NCBI GenBank assembly: GCA_047967505.1
Contig: CM106540.1
Direction: 5' to 3' (one strand)
Length of the DNA stretch: 64,000 bases
Source of the DNA: Dipteris shenzhenensis
Lineage: Eukaryota; Polypodiophyta; Polypodiopsida; Gleicheniales
In this document: positions 10,431-20,391 of the stretch, piece after piece
How the letters are laid out: every line of letters starts with the position of its first letter
Position numbering within the stretch: the first letter of the stretch is position 1
The notes under the pieces: model-generated
Told to the model about the DNA's origin: nothing
Databases searched by the model: none
The model's input: only the letters and a program-made list of their open reading frames with translations
Program-made: the position numbers and the translations under genes

Positions 10431-12723
10431 GTGATTTGTAACCAGCTCCATCTAGGTGTTTCAGGTGGTCCCATTGATATCTTTATGCTCCAAGAGCATA
10501 AGCCGGATGGTAGAGATTGTGCCAAGTTAGGTAAGCTTCTTTCTGGCCATACTTTTTGGTCACTTGCCTTGGGCACTAAGGGAGGTATTTGCATTTCTAT
10601 CTCTTCTTCGATGCTCCCCTTGGTCATTGGACATAGAGTCATAGTCCCCTCTAGAGCACAGTGGGACTTGGGTGAGATGCCGGACTCACTCTCGGAGGGT
10701 CTCATTCATCTAATCCCAAAAGGAGGTTGCAGAAATTTAGTGTCTCAGTGGAGACCGATCACCTTACTAGGCACTTTGTATAAGATCTTGGCAAAAGCCA
10801 TCAGCCTGCGATTGTAGCCCATCCTGCCAGATCTTATACATGACACACATACAGGCTTTATCCATGCCAGAAGCATTTTTTATAATATATTCTCATTTTG
10901 GGAAGCTTCTGAGTGGGCTATGCATGAGGGCCATAGACATGGAATTCTACTCCTGGATTTCGAAAAAGCATATGATAGGGGTTTTCTAGAGGGAGCCCTT
11001 CTTCGCTTTGGATTTTCAGATTTGTGGTTTAGAGGGGTTTCTGCTCTTTACAAGTCAGCCCATAGCCAAGTACTCATTGGTGGAGTCAGGGGAGACAGGT
11101 TTTAGATATCCAGATCAGTCCGACAGGGATGCCCTCTAGCCCCCTTTCTATTCTTATTTGTGGCTGAAGCTATGAGCCTCTATATTAGAGCTCAAGCTGA
11201 TATTTTTGGGCTGAGACTTCTGTTGAGACAGGAAGAGGAGTTGCTGGACGGTGAGTTGGTAGATGACACAGCTATTTTTTTGGATGCCACTCCACAGGCA
11301 CTCACCTCTTTCAGGACAGCCTTGGATTTATTTTGCATTGCAACAGGGGCTCACATTACCTGGAACAAATCCAATGGTTTCTAGATTAGTGACGAGGACA
11401 CTCCAGATTAGGGTGCTGATATTGGATTTACTTGGATTCAGGGGGGTGTCTTCGTTAGGTATCTTGGATGCCAGGTTGGGGTGGGCATTTCTCCAGCACA
11501 TCAGTTCGCTCCCGTGTTGGAGAGCATCAGGAGGAAACTCCTATTTTGGAGTTCGGCCAGACTTGACCTTGCATCCAGAGTGGTGGTTGTAAACCAGGTA
11601 CTGTTGGCTACAACCTGGTTTGTTTGCTCTTGTTGGTGCCGATCTACAAGCAGTATCACTCAGCTCAAGAGACCTATCGGGAATTTTTTGTGGAGTGGAT
11701 TAGACGGCACTTCAGATGTGATAGCCAGGGTGGCTTGGGAGACTCTTATTCTACCCATTGAGGAAGGGGGCCTCAATATTATTGATCCAGACTTGCAATG
11801 TAGAGCCTTGTTCTGCAAGATGGTGGTAAGAGGTTTGATGCGTGGTCAGGAGCCTTGGAAGGATTTCTTCTTACGCAGTATATAGACATGCACATCTTCT
11901 CAGGGAGGAGATTGGATGGACAGCCCTAGATGGATCTTTACGTCAGCCCGTCTCAGATCTCCTACTTCCCCTCTCATGGCTGCCATTCTGAAAGCTTGGG
12001 ACAGCTTCAGAAGTACTCTTCGGAGAGTTCCACCCTCCTCTCGTGAAGAAATTGATAGGCAGCCTGTCATGTGGAATGATTGCATACTAGATGAGCATGG
12101 CAGATCACTGGGCATGTCACATTATATGCAGTGGTCTAGATGGGAGTTGGGACCTGCATCCACGGTGGGTGCTTGGAAATCTTTCAAGATGCTTCCAGAG
12201 GATTAAAGAGCTCGTTCAGTTAGTCACCTCAGAGGATGTGCCACCAGGATGCAGCAGATAGATGCAGCCATACCAGTGGAGTGGATGGATACAGACCATT
12301 TGCCTATTTTTGAGTCCACCTGGTTGGGGGCTTTTTCGAGGACAGGTATCCCTTTGCAGGTTATAGCCTTGTGGGATGCACATGAGGATACCCTTGTCTT
12401 TCAGGTTCATGTAGGAGGCAGACTCCACAGATCTTCAGAGGACATTCTTTTGGAGGCTCCTTTTCAGCCTGTCAGGATTGCAGGATACATAGAGATGGGT
12501 AGAGACTCACAGTGGTATCTTGATCCAGACCCTGTTCTCCTGGCTATAGCATCTTGGAGGCTTTGGTTGTATGGAGGTTCCCCTATTAGATCCTTGCAGT
12601 GGGATCCAGGGGAATGGGAGTGGATAGTTGCAGGGAACCGAGAGAAGAGCATCCCCTTCTTTCGTTACACGGTCAGAAATGCCAGGAGATTCCAGCTCAG
12701 TTGTAGGGACTGGAGGCCCTCTA
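10431..12723 (+). pseudogene. L1 ORF2 (endonuclease remnant and reverse transcriptase)
   Basis: The start has the APE endonuclease N-terminal pattern, with I-F-M-L-Q-E-H-K, G-H-T-F-W-S and K-G-G-I-C-I-S. At about 10665 the endonuclease jumps straight into RT (G-E-M-P-D-S-L, then L-I-P-K-G-G, S-Q-W-R-P-I-T-L-L-G-T), so the rest of the endonuclease and the RT N-terminus are deleted. RT motifs follow: L-L-D-F-E-K-A-Y-D-R near 10950, R-Q-G-C-P-L-A-P near 11125, and L-V-D-D-T-A-I-F-L near 11260, where both catalytic Asp survive. The thumb and C-terminal W-rich region reach 12723. Stops (for example near 10816, 11103, 11381 and 11883) interrupt it. It has no zf-RVT-like end because the 3' part is lost. 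Confidence 0.85.
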
Positions 12724-12783
12724 GCATTCCAATGAGACTGTTTTGGATTTGCCATAAACTGTGCTAGTGAACTTACTGCATAA
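12724..12783 (-). mobile_element. 60-bp Copia RNase H fragment (filler)
   Basis: The 60 bases match 37806-37865 inside Copia-2 at 55 of 60 positions, from GCATTCC to GCATAA, and read on the minus strand as A-V-S-S-L-A-Q-F-M, then N-P-K-Q-S-H-W-N-A, the start of the Copia RNase H region. The fragment sits exactly between the broken end of L1 copy 1 and the right arm of the hAT-like element. It has no LTR or target duplication of its own, so it looks like DNA copied in during a repair event. Confidence 0.85.
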
Positions 12784-12885
12784 CCACACCCATAACCCAA
12801 AATATTATTATTAAAATATTTATAAAAAAAACTCGTACGGATGGGATATGGAAAAACCACCCGTACGCGTACGGATGCAACTATG

Positions 12886-12893
12886 CCAAGGTC
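12886..12893 (+). repeat. Right 8-bp target duplication of hAT-like element
   Basis: CCAAGGTC, identical to 7451-7458. The LINE-A3 frame resumes immediately afterwards with ATGATATTCAACAC. Confidence 0.9.
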
Positions 12894-13287
12894 ATGATAT
12901 TCAACACATCTGGACAGATAGCATTTCACTTTGGATGGATTGCCAATGGAGGTAGTTTCATCTTACACCTACCTGGGGGTCCTGCTCCCCGGCCTGATCT
13001 TTACGATGCAACTAGCACTACAGGCTCGACTGAGCAGGGGGTATGTTGCGCTGGCCTAAATCGAGCGACAATGCTTTCACTCTCACTTCAAGGACCCTCA
13101 GACCAAATCTCTCCTCTTCGATTGTTTGGTTCTATCCGCAGGTATGTATGGTAGCCCTTGTTGGAGGCCTGCTGATCTATCACAGACGGAGTGAGCTCGA
13201 GTTGAGAGGCTTCAGGCCATGATCCGTAGTAAGCCTTCTATTCCACATCAGATAGTTCTGGCTGTTTCGGGGCATCTCGATGCCACT

Positions 13288-14010
13288 TGAAACTAGAAGG
13301 TAATTCTTTTCACACAAATTCACCACCTTAATCAATTGGAGAAGAAGAGCACAATCACACCATGAGAACAATAGCAGACTGGGTACAATCTCCCCCCCCT
13401 AGATGAGTGGCTCATACTTCCTCATCTAGAGTATTTATGATATTCCATAAAAGCACCAAGGAGCCAAAATTATCCCTCTCATCCAAAAATGAGGGATTTG
13501 CTTTACATAGCCATCTTAGGGCCTAAAAATGAATTATGTCCACTAAAATATATTGCTCAAACTTGCAATAATAAAACAAATACAAAATTGGCCCATGGCC
13601 ATATATAATGCGCTGTGCGACACCTCGATCGGTACCCTCGCACTAACTCCAATCCTTGCTATGAGTTCCATCACCTGTACTCAAGCCGCCAATTATATTA
13701 GTTATTAACAATCGATTGAACGAATCACCGAATCAACCGATCCCAACATAACTGCGCTCAAAGCACAATAATCAAGCACAACACCAATAACACTAGCAAC
13801 ATCAGTATTAACATGGAATCACCCACAATACCGATCATCTAGCATGGCAAAGCACAAGCTAGTCAGGCGTCCCCAACTAACCACACAAAGTATTAACTAG
13901 GACCCCCGCCGCGTCCGGTGCGCTCCTATGGAGTACTTTGTCATAGTCTCACTCGACTAAAAATAATAATGTCCAAAGCAAGATATATCAGAAATATAAT
14001 TTCCGTAACA
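13288..14010 (-). repeat. Gypsy 3' LTR (723 bp)
   Basis: On the minus strand it starts TGTTACGGAA and ends GTTTCA, giving the usual TG...CA ends. A purine-rich tract (minus strand CCAAGCAAGAGGGA, 14024-14011) precedes it, as expected for second-strand priming. It matches the other LTR from 13288 to about 13963 with roughly 20 differences, mostly C/T and G/A. Confidence 0.88.
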
Positions 14011-14059
14011 TCCCTCTTGCTTGGATTGCAACTGACCTCAGTTGCGTGTTTGATTATAG

Positions 14060-14335
14060 GAACTAAGGAGGTCTAAAAAAGTTCGAAAGAACCGCTCAGG
14101 CATCCACTGAGCATCATCTCTTGGATGATTCTTAAATTTGAGCAAGTATTTAGTATAGACATTTCCTTTTTGGGTCGAGGTCTATTGATGATCAACAATG
14201 CATTCGAGTTCCATAATTTCTTCTTCATCAACAATCAATGGAGCCTCTTCATAGATAGGATGAATAGGTAAAGGCCCTTTGAAGGGCTTTAAGAGGCTGA
14301 TATGGAAAGCATTATGTATTTTTCAATTATCAGGT
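14060..14335 (-). pseudogene. Chromodomain-like C-terminus of Gypsy integrase
   Basis: Reading on from the integrase C-terminus (D-L-A-Y-R-L-E-L-P) gives H-I-S-L-L-K-P-F-K-G-P, then an acidic V-D-E-E-E-I-M, then E-C-I-V-D-H-Q, and after one stop Y-L-L-K-F-K-N-H-P-R-D-D-A-Q-W-M-P-E. The last part is the chromodomain pattern (Y-L-V-K-(W/F)-K-x-x-P ... D-A-x-W). In chromoviruses this domain directs integration to particular chromatin. A stop follows the H-Q pair, and a frame change may separate this part from the integrase ORF. Confidence 0.7.
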
Positions 14336-15381
14336 AATTCAAGCCTATAAGCTAGATCATTGATTTTCTGAATCACCTTGAATGGTCCATAAAAACGTGG
14401 TGACATCTTGATTACTGGCCATTTCTCAACGCTCCTCAATCTTCTTTTCTCAATCTGAAGAAGCACATAATCACCTTCTTTAAAAAGCATGTGTTTCCGT
14501 TCCTTATTAGCTTGTTTTGTGTACTTCTCTTGAGCGATTGCAATGGCTTCTCGAACCTCTTTGAGAATATTTTGATAGACATGGGTAAATGCATTTGCTG
14601 CCTCCACTCTATGGGTCAATCGTGTGATAGGAATAGGTAAAACCTTCCCATAGATAATCTCAAAGGGTGCTCTTCCAGTTGCAAAATGAGGAGTATTATT
14701 ATAAGCAAACTGTAAGAGATGAATGTATTTGTCCCAAGTCTTTGGTTGACTTCCCGCACAAGCTCTTATCATATCCAGAATAGTACTGTTTGTAACTTCA
14801 GTTTGTCCATTCGATTCTGGATGAAAAGCTGATGAGAAGTCTAATTTAGTGCCTAGATTATGAAATAATGCAGTCCAGAAATTACTGCAAAACTTCGAAT
14901 CTCAATCAGACACTATAATCTTTGGCAAGCCATGATGAACAAAGATATGCTTGATGAATAAATGTGCAGCTTGCTGAGCTGTTAAAGTCTTCTTGCATGG
15001 GATGAAATAAGCTTGCTTACTAAAGCGATCTACTATCGCCCAAATCATATCATTTTGATTCGCTGTAGTAGGAAAACCTGTTATGAAATCCATGGATATT
15101 TGTTCCTAAGGTTGCGAAGGAATAGGCAAAGGCATTAGCAATCCTGGGGTCTTTCCTTTGTAACTCTTGATCTTCTGGCAAGTGATGCATTCGGCTACAA
15201 ACTTAGCCACATCTTTTCTTATAGTAGGCCAATGAAATTCTCTTGCTATCACTTGTAAAGTGGCAGTCACTCCCCTATGTCCCATATATGGTGGTTGGTG
15301 CATTTCCTCCATTACAATTTGTCTAGACTCTAAAGGGTCGAGTGATGCATAATTTCTTTTGATAAAAGAGGTATCCACCAT
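14323..15381 (-). pseudogene. Gypsy integrase (zinc-binding and catalytic core)
   Basis: Reading on the minus strand, residues 15381-15106 hold the HHCC zinc-binding part, with H-Q-P-P-Y-M-G-H-R-G and C-I-T-C-Q-K-I-K. The catalytic core follows: M-D-F-I-T-G-F-P (first Asp, 15093), I-I-V-S-D (second Asp) next to a stop near 14900, and H-P-E-S-N-G-Q-T-E (Glu, near 14810). The rest (14772-14323) gives A-Y-N-N-T-P-H, G-R-A-P-F-E-I-I-Y-G and the C-terminal Y-G-P-F-K-V-I-Q-K. All three catalytic acids are visible. Stops at about 14900 and 15105 break the reading frame. In the element it would insert the cDNA into chromosomes. Confidence 0.88.
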
Positions 15382-16762
15382 TGCATGAATAATCCAACAT
15401 AGGATTCCAATTATTATTCTCTAATTTGTTCCATATATTGGAAAAGTCTGGATCCCCTTGATAAGAATTCTTCATACTTTCGAAAGGCTGGGTCTCTACA
15501 GCAGTGATGTGATTAATACTTAGCTTTCTACTAAGAGCATCAGCAACTACATTCTCTTTTCCAGGTTGATACTGAATCATGGGCTGAAAACTCTGTATAA
15601 ATGACGCCCACTTGATGTGCCTATCAGATATCAGTGGCTGAGTCAACAAATGCTTGATACTTTGCTGATCGGTTTTGATAAGAAACTCAGATCCCATCAA
15701 ATAATGTTTCCACGTTCGTAAGGCATGTACAATAGCGGTTAATTCTTTATCATATGTACTATAATTGCATTCTGCTAGTTTTAATTTTTGGCTCTCATAT
15801 GCTATTGGATGTATAAGCACGGCTCCAATTCCATATCCACTAGCATCGGTTACAACTACAAAGAATGGTCTAGAGAAATCGGGTAGTTGCAACATAGGAG
15901 CTTGTGTGAGAGCTTCTTTCAAAGCTGTAAAAGATTTATCTTGACACTCAATCCATAAGAAATGCTTAGCTTTTCTAAGAAGGTCTATCAATGGATGTGC
16001 AATGTATGTGAAATTCTTGACAAAATTTCTATAAAAGCTACACAATCCCAAGAATGATCTTAATTCATGTATATCTCGGGGTTTAGGCCATGTGACTATG
16101 CACTCAATCTTCTTTGGATCTACTCGAATCCCATCGACGGATACAATCTGACCCAAATACTCTATCTGATCTTGAAAGAAACTGCTCTTTTCAGGATATA
16201 TGTACAATTGATTTTCTTTCAAGAGTGAAAAGACTAGCTTCAGATGTTCCTTATGCTCCTCAACATCTTTGCTAAAGACCAGAATATCATCGAAAAATAC
16301 TACCACACAATCTTGGTGTTTAGGAAAGATTCGGTTCATCATTCTACTAAAAGTAGCTGGAGCATTAGTTAGCCCAAAAGGCATAACTAGAAACTCATAA
16401 TGTCCCGTTTGAGTTCTAAAGGCAGTCTTGTATATATCCTCTTCTACCATACGAACTTGATGATAGCCAGATTTGAGATCTATCTTACTGAAGACCTTGG
16501 CCCCTTTAAATATGTCCAAAAGATCATCAATCCTAGGGATTGGATATTTGTTCTTCACTGTGATTTTGTTTAGTGCACGATAGTCTATGCACATTCGATA
16601 AGTTCCATTTTTCTTTTTGACTAATAAGACAGGTGTTCCATAAGGAGAACTGCTGGGTCTTATCAATCCTCTCTCTATCAGTTCCTCCACTTGCTTTTGT
16701 ATTTCTTTTTGCTCTAGCTGGTTGATTCTATAAGGAGCTTTGCAAGGTGGAGTACATTTCAA
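15323..16762 (-). pseudogene. Gypsy reverse transcriptase-RNase H
   Basis: A long open stretch of 479 codons. The RT part shows the [13 protein letters not shown] start (residues about 39-51), [20 protein letters not shown] (catalytic Asp at 95), [12 protein letters not shown], and the F-F-D-D box at 156-159. RNase H follows: [12 protein letters not shown] (Asp 306), Y-D-K-E (Glu 340), K-T-D-Q-Q-S (Asp 365) and A-D-A-L-S-R (Asp 408). The stretch after G-A-V-L is a few residues shorter than usual. The ORF is open at the protein level, but its N-terminal partner is inverted at 16760, so it could not be made as a gag-pol product. Confidence 0.93.
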
Positions 16763-16765
16763 AAT

Positions 16766-17396
16766 TTTGATGGAAAGAAAGAAGCACGCACTGTCTTGTC
16801 TTGGATCAGTCAGCTAGATGATTATTTTCAGGGGAGAAATTTTCTGAAAAAGACAAGATTAAATGTGCTACAAATCATTTAGTAGAGAGTGCTGCACTTT
16901 GGTGGAACATCATTAAGCACAGTAAAAGGCGACTAAAATCTTGAAAGTCTTTTCAAAAGCTCATCAAGAGAGATTTTCTTCCCTCACACTTCAAAGCAAA
17001 AACCAGACAACAGTGGGATACTTTTAGGCAGTTCGATAAGGAAACGATCTCCACATATACTGATAGATTTTGGCAAACGTTGATCCAATTACAATCCTTG
17101 GAGAAAGTTAATGAGCGAGTTCAACGCAAAAAGTATGTGGCAGGTCTAAGTTGAGAGCCGAGATTAACATGTTTCATCCTCGCTCACTAAGCTATGCAAT
17201 TTCTCTTGCAATGAATTGTGAAAGGAAGGAAGAATGGGATCCCAAAAGAAGGAAAAGATTCGGAACGGCATGTACCCTTTAATAAGAAAAAGAGATTTGA
17301 TAAAAAGCCCTTCTTTAAATCTAAAAATGGTTTTGCTCCACAGAAGACAGATTCTTCTTCGAAGCCGAACGAACTGTGGAAATTTTCCAAAGAAAG
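16766..17396 (+). pseudogene. Gypsy gag, central part (inverted)
   Basis: Gag forms the particle that carries the RNA. The start reads [22 protein letters not shown], the standard opening of the plant retrotransposon gag domain, followed by a W-W-N region near 16895 and L-I-D-F near 17060. Several stops and frame changes are present (for example near 16885, 16950 and 17155). A Lys/Asn-rich stretch (17220-17390) leads to the zinc knuckle. A Copia fragment interrupts it at about 17397. Confidence 0.75.
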
Positions 17397-17507
17397 AAAT
17401 GGAATACCACCATCCAAACTCTTACTAGGTGATCTATTGATCACATGCACTACAGTCTTCATTGCCTCAGCCCAAAAACCACCAGAAAGACTTGCATTGG
17501 AAAGCAT
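17397..17507 (-). mobile_element. Copia integrase fragment (about 111 bp) inside Gypsy gag
   Basis: On the minus strand this reads M-L-S-N-A-S-L-S-G-G-F-W-A-E-A-M, then I-N-R-S-P-S-K-S-L-D-G-G-I-P-F. It is the end of a Copia integrase core, where F-W-A-E-A and N-R-x-P are strongly conserved. Gag residues resume on both sides (a Lys-rich linker to the left, the zinc knuckle immediately to the right). No LTR, inverted repeat or clear target duplication is present. It does not match Copia-1 or Copia-2 closely, so it came from another family. Confidence 0.82.
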
Positions 17508-18245
17508 GCATTTTCAAATGCAACAAAGTGGGACACATAGCCACTGAGTGTCCCGAAAGAAAGAAGACCCTGACGGCGAAACTGCACATGATTGACGACG
17601 AAGCAACCAAGCAAGAGGGAGGTAAGTATAATTGTCATGCTCTTCTAAAGATGAAAGGTTTCATTAATGGCAAAGAGGTGGTTGTTTTGCATGACGATGG
17701 TAGTACACATGATTTCATTTCGGAAAGAACCTTAGCAAAGCTAAACCTAGAGTCTTTCCCATCTAACTATAAGGTCAAAGCTGCTTTTACCAAAACAAAA
17801 TACAATTGCACTAGAGAAGTCAAGAATCTTGAAATCTCAATCAAACCCTACAAGGATAAACGAGACTTTCTAGTGGCACCCCTACAGGGAGTGGACATCA
17901 TCTTAGGAATGCCATGGAGGCATCAATACAATCCTAAGATAGATTACAATTCACATCAGATGTGGATTGAGAAGGACAGACAAGAAATATGTATGAAAAG
18001 CTTAATGAAATCTGAGGTCAGTCCTTTACTCAACCACACACAAGCCAAAAGAGCAATTAGAAAACGTGAGAAGACATATCTTATTTTGGTGAATACGGTA
18101 ACGGCTACTCAGTCAAACACTAAGCCTACATACCAAAAGTTTATTTCTCAATTTTCTGATTGTTTCTTAGAGGATTTACCGCTTGGACTACCATGTTCTC
18201 GACGTGAAGATCATAGGATAGAAATCCTACCAGGCAAGAAAGCTT
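17462..18245 (+). pseudogene. Gypsy zinc knuckle and aspartic protease (inverted)
   Basis: After the Copia fragment the frame reads C-N-K-V-G-H-I-A-T-E-C-P, a CCHC knuckle whose first cysteine pair is now spaced three residues apart. The retropepsin-like protease follows: V-V-V-L-H-D-D-G-S-T-H-D-F-I-S (17680-17720; the usual D-S-G is D-D-G here) and V-D-I-I-L-G-M-P-W (17895-17920). A linker with F-S-D-C-F and D-L-P-L-G-L-P leads to H-R-I-E-I-L-P-G at 18205-18235, which normally precedes RT. The protease would cut gag-pol. The frame is open across about 260 codons although the block is inverted. Confidence 0.85.
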
Positions 18246-18275
18246 TTCTACTTATCTTACTCTCCTTCCTCGAAT

Positions 18276-18474
18276 TTTATGCTCTCAATGTGGCTTTGAC
18301 TGTCCTGATAATAGTATCATCATCGGATGACTCATCGTCAGATGAATGTCTTTACCTTTTCTTACCATTGATTTTCTTTTCCAATCTCTCCCTATGCTCA
18401 CGCTCATCGGCCAACTGTGCCTGAAGTGCGTCTAACTGCTCTTGGAGCGTGGGTGGTTGTGGTTGATGTGCCAT
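18276..18474 (-). pseudogene. Gypsy gag N-terminus
   Basis: An ATG at 18474 (minus strand) opens M-A-H-Q-P-Q-P-P-T-L-Q-E-Q-L, a coiled-coil-like stretch L-D-A-L-Q-A-Q-L-A-D-E-R-E, then L-E-K-K. A stop and a D-D-E-S-S-D-D-D acidic part follow. This type of short helical start precedes the F-D-G segment in chromovirus gags. That segment is found at the far side of the inverted block, so the break lies between them near 18275. Confidence 0.65.
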
Positions 18475-19705
18475 GATAATGCAATAAGTACAAATAAGCG
18501 GAGCGGAGAAAAATAAAGATACTAAGTGTATGAGAATTAAACGGATGAAAAAGTGAGATTCAAGTGTATGGTAAGAAATGGATGGCGGAGATACTAAGTG
18601 TATGACATATAAAGCAAAAGAAATCACTTATCTCGCTCTCTGATTGGAGGTGGAAAGGACTAGAGTGGGAGATATGTGACCGATGATGTTGCTCGTAGTC
18701 GTTTATGCGCTCGACTGATCTCCAATTAATTGCTCGGTGATTCGTGGTTCCAATCGCCTTCTTGATTTAAGCGTTCAGAATTGGCGATGGTCTTCGCTTG
18801 TTGAGCTCCGATCACCTTGTTGAGCCTCGTATATGACTTGTTGCATTCTCCTCTTCATCTCTTTCTTTCTTTTCTTTTCTTTAAAAAAAAATTAAAATAA
18901 AAATAAAATTAAAAAAATAAAAAATTTATAAAGGCCTTAGAACCTTTGATGCAAAATTACAAATAAAATAACGATACGGGCCGGTGGCTTATAGTCTTGT
19001 AAGCAATGATCACGATCTGCGTAACTCCCAAAACCGGCGGCGCTATTGAAGATTTGCAGGACCGTGAGACCTGACGGTAGGTCTGCACGCTGCAGACGGG
19101 CGCGCAACAGAGATGAGACTCTCAAAATACTTCAACGAGGGCCTGCCGACGGCGGGCTCGCACGGAAGAAGACTCCCAAGTCCCAAAGTCTCTAGAGGTT
19201 GCTGACTACGTGAACACTGGCTGGCACGGATAAGGGAGGGCTAGAGGCGATGGATTGAACTTTATGGTGCCCGAGGAAGAGAAGAAAATAAATCATGGCC
19301 TTGTTGCAGTCCACAAGAGACCAATGCGCACACAGCGGGAGTATCTCTCAGAAGACGTGACCGTTTACTGCATGGGCAGCATGGCGATGGCCCCTTTAGA
19401 CTCCTAGAGTCCTCTGTGAACAAGACGCCATAACTACTGCAGAGTCCAGACTGTGTTGAGCGTGCGAGCAGAGGAGAAAGATACGCGGGCCACTATGGTT
19501 CCATCCATGAAAATCCACTGCTGCAGAGTATTCAAGATGACCATATACTCCCCTTAGTGATTTAAAATACCTCGAATTTTTTTTTAAAAAATATTTTTAT
19601 TTTCTCTTTCTGTAAGCTCTCTCTTCTTCGTCCTTCACAAGAACTTCTCCTTGACTTCCACCACGTGGGAGCTTCTCTTTAATTCCTTCACAAGAGCGTG
19701 ACCTA
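18475..19705 (-). other. Gypsy 5' leader, non-coding
   Basis: About 1.2 kb separate the primer site from the gag ATG. It contains an A/T-rich, T-then-A homopolymer stretch (18860-18935 and 19570-19610). No open frame longer than about 60 codons is convincing. Confidence 0.6.
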
Positions 19706-19718
19706 GGCTCTGATACCA
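19706..19718 (-). other. Gypsy primer binding site (initiator tRNA-Met)
   Basis: The minus strand reads TGGTATCAGAGCC one base after the LTR end. This is complementary to the 3' end of plant initiator tRNA-Met, the usual primer for these elements. It fixes the element's orientation. Confidence 0.92.
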
Positions 19719-19719
19719 C

Positions 19720-20391
19720 TGAAACCAGAAGGTAATTCTTTTCACACAAATTCACCACCTTAATCAATTGGAGAAGAAGAGCACAATCACATCACGAGAA
19801 CAATAGCAGACTGGGTACAATCTCACCCCCCTAGATGAGTGGCTCACGCTTCCTCATCTAGAGTATTTATGATATTCCATAAAAGCACCAAGGAGCCAAA
19901 ATTATCCCTCTCATCCAAAAATGAGGGATTTGCTTTACATAGCCATCTTAGGGCCCAAAAATGAATTATGTCCACTAAAATATATTGCTCAAACTTGCAA
20001 TAATAAAACAAATACAAAATTGGCCCATGGCCATATATAATGCGCTGTGCGACACCTCGATCGGTACCCTCGTACTAACTCCAATCCTCGCTATGAGTTC
20101 CATCACTTGTACTCAAGCCGCTAATTATATTAGTTATTAACAATCGATTGAACGAATCACCGAATCAACCGATCCCAACATAACCGCGCTCAAAGGACAA
20201 TAATCAAGCACAACACCAATAACACTAGCAACATCAGTATTAACATGGAATCACCCACAATACCGATCATCTAGCATGGCAAAGCACAAGCTAGTCAGGC
20301 ATCCCCAACTAACCACACAAAGCATCCACTAGGACCCCCGCCACGTTTGGTGCGCTCCTATGGAGTACTTTGTCATAGTCTCACTCGACTA
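19720..20391 (-). repeat. Gypsy 5' LTR, truncated at its outer end
   Basis: It aligns with 13288-13963 but stops at CTCGACTA, lacking the last roughly 47 bp (minus-strand first 47 bp) of the other LTR. The LINE continues directly after it. The break is at an ACTA shared by the LTR and the flank, which fits a small deletion that also removed the target duplication. Confidence 0.85.

Larger units (their letters stand above)
8260..12723 (+). mobile_element. L1-type LINE, copy 1 (inside hAT-like element)
   Basis: Order: a pyrimidine-rich leader (8280-8950), ORF1 (9035-10412, one frameshift), and ORF2 endonuclease remnant plus reverse transcriptase (10431-12723). The second copy at 25934-28924 has the same leader type, the same ORF1 and the same RT. 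Copy 1 lacks the 3' end and poly(A): at 12723, after an R-D-W-R segment also found near the end of copy 2, it joins a 60-bp Copia fragment. Its own target duplication cannot be found because one end is gone. Confidence 0.85.
7459..12885. mobile_element. hAT-like DNA transposon (5.4 kb, carries an L1)
   Basis: The insertion is bounded by an exact 8-bp duplication (CCAAGGTC), the length made by hAT transposases. Its ends are imperfect terminal inverted repeats: the left starts CATATTTTTTTCCATACG and the reverse complement of the right starts CATAGTTGCATCCGTACG, matching at 13 of 18 positions. The subterminal DNA on both sides is rich in (C/G)(A/G)TACG steps, as in hAT ends. Much of the interior (about 8260-12723) is an L1 element that entered later. 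The only possible trace of a transposase is an acidic minus-strand stretch at 7905-8050. The family name rests on duplication length and end structure. Confidence 0.75.
16760..18275 (+). other. Inverted gag-protease block of the Gypsy element
   Basis: This block is on the + strand inside a minus-strand element. It begins with gag ([14 protein letters not shown] near 16766) and ends where RT should start (H-R-I-E-I-L-P-G-K-K near 18240). Both edges lie in A/T-rich DNA with a short match (AAAATTTT at about 16755; AATTTTA at about 18275). Turning it over would put gag N-terminus, gag, protease and RT in the normal order. The same residues are not present twice in the element, which argues against a second nested element. 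Confidence 0.82.
13288..20391 (-). mobile_element. Ty3/Gypsy chromovirus-type LTR element (7.1 kb) with internal inversion
   Basis: Two LTRs of about 97% identity flank the element. The primer site complementary to initiator tRNA-Met lies beside the right LTR, so the element is on the minus strand. Pol reads RT-RNase H (16762-15323), integrase (15381-14323) and a chromodomain-like tail (about 14330-14060). The block 16760-18275, which holds most of gag, the protease and the first residues before RT, is on the + strand, while the gag N-terminus (18474 downward) is again on the minus strand. The simplest reading is one element with an internal inversion. It lies inside LINE-A3. Stops in integrase and protease make it inactive. 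Confidence 0.88.

Noticed and set aside
16760-18424. A separate + strand Gypsy element nested in the first
   Set aside because: No LTR, primer site or target duplication surrounds it, and its domains exactly complement those missing from the minus-strand element.
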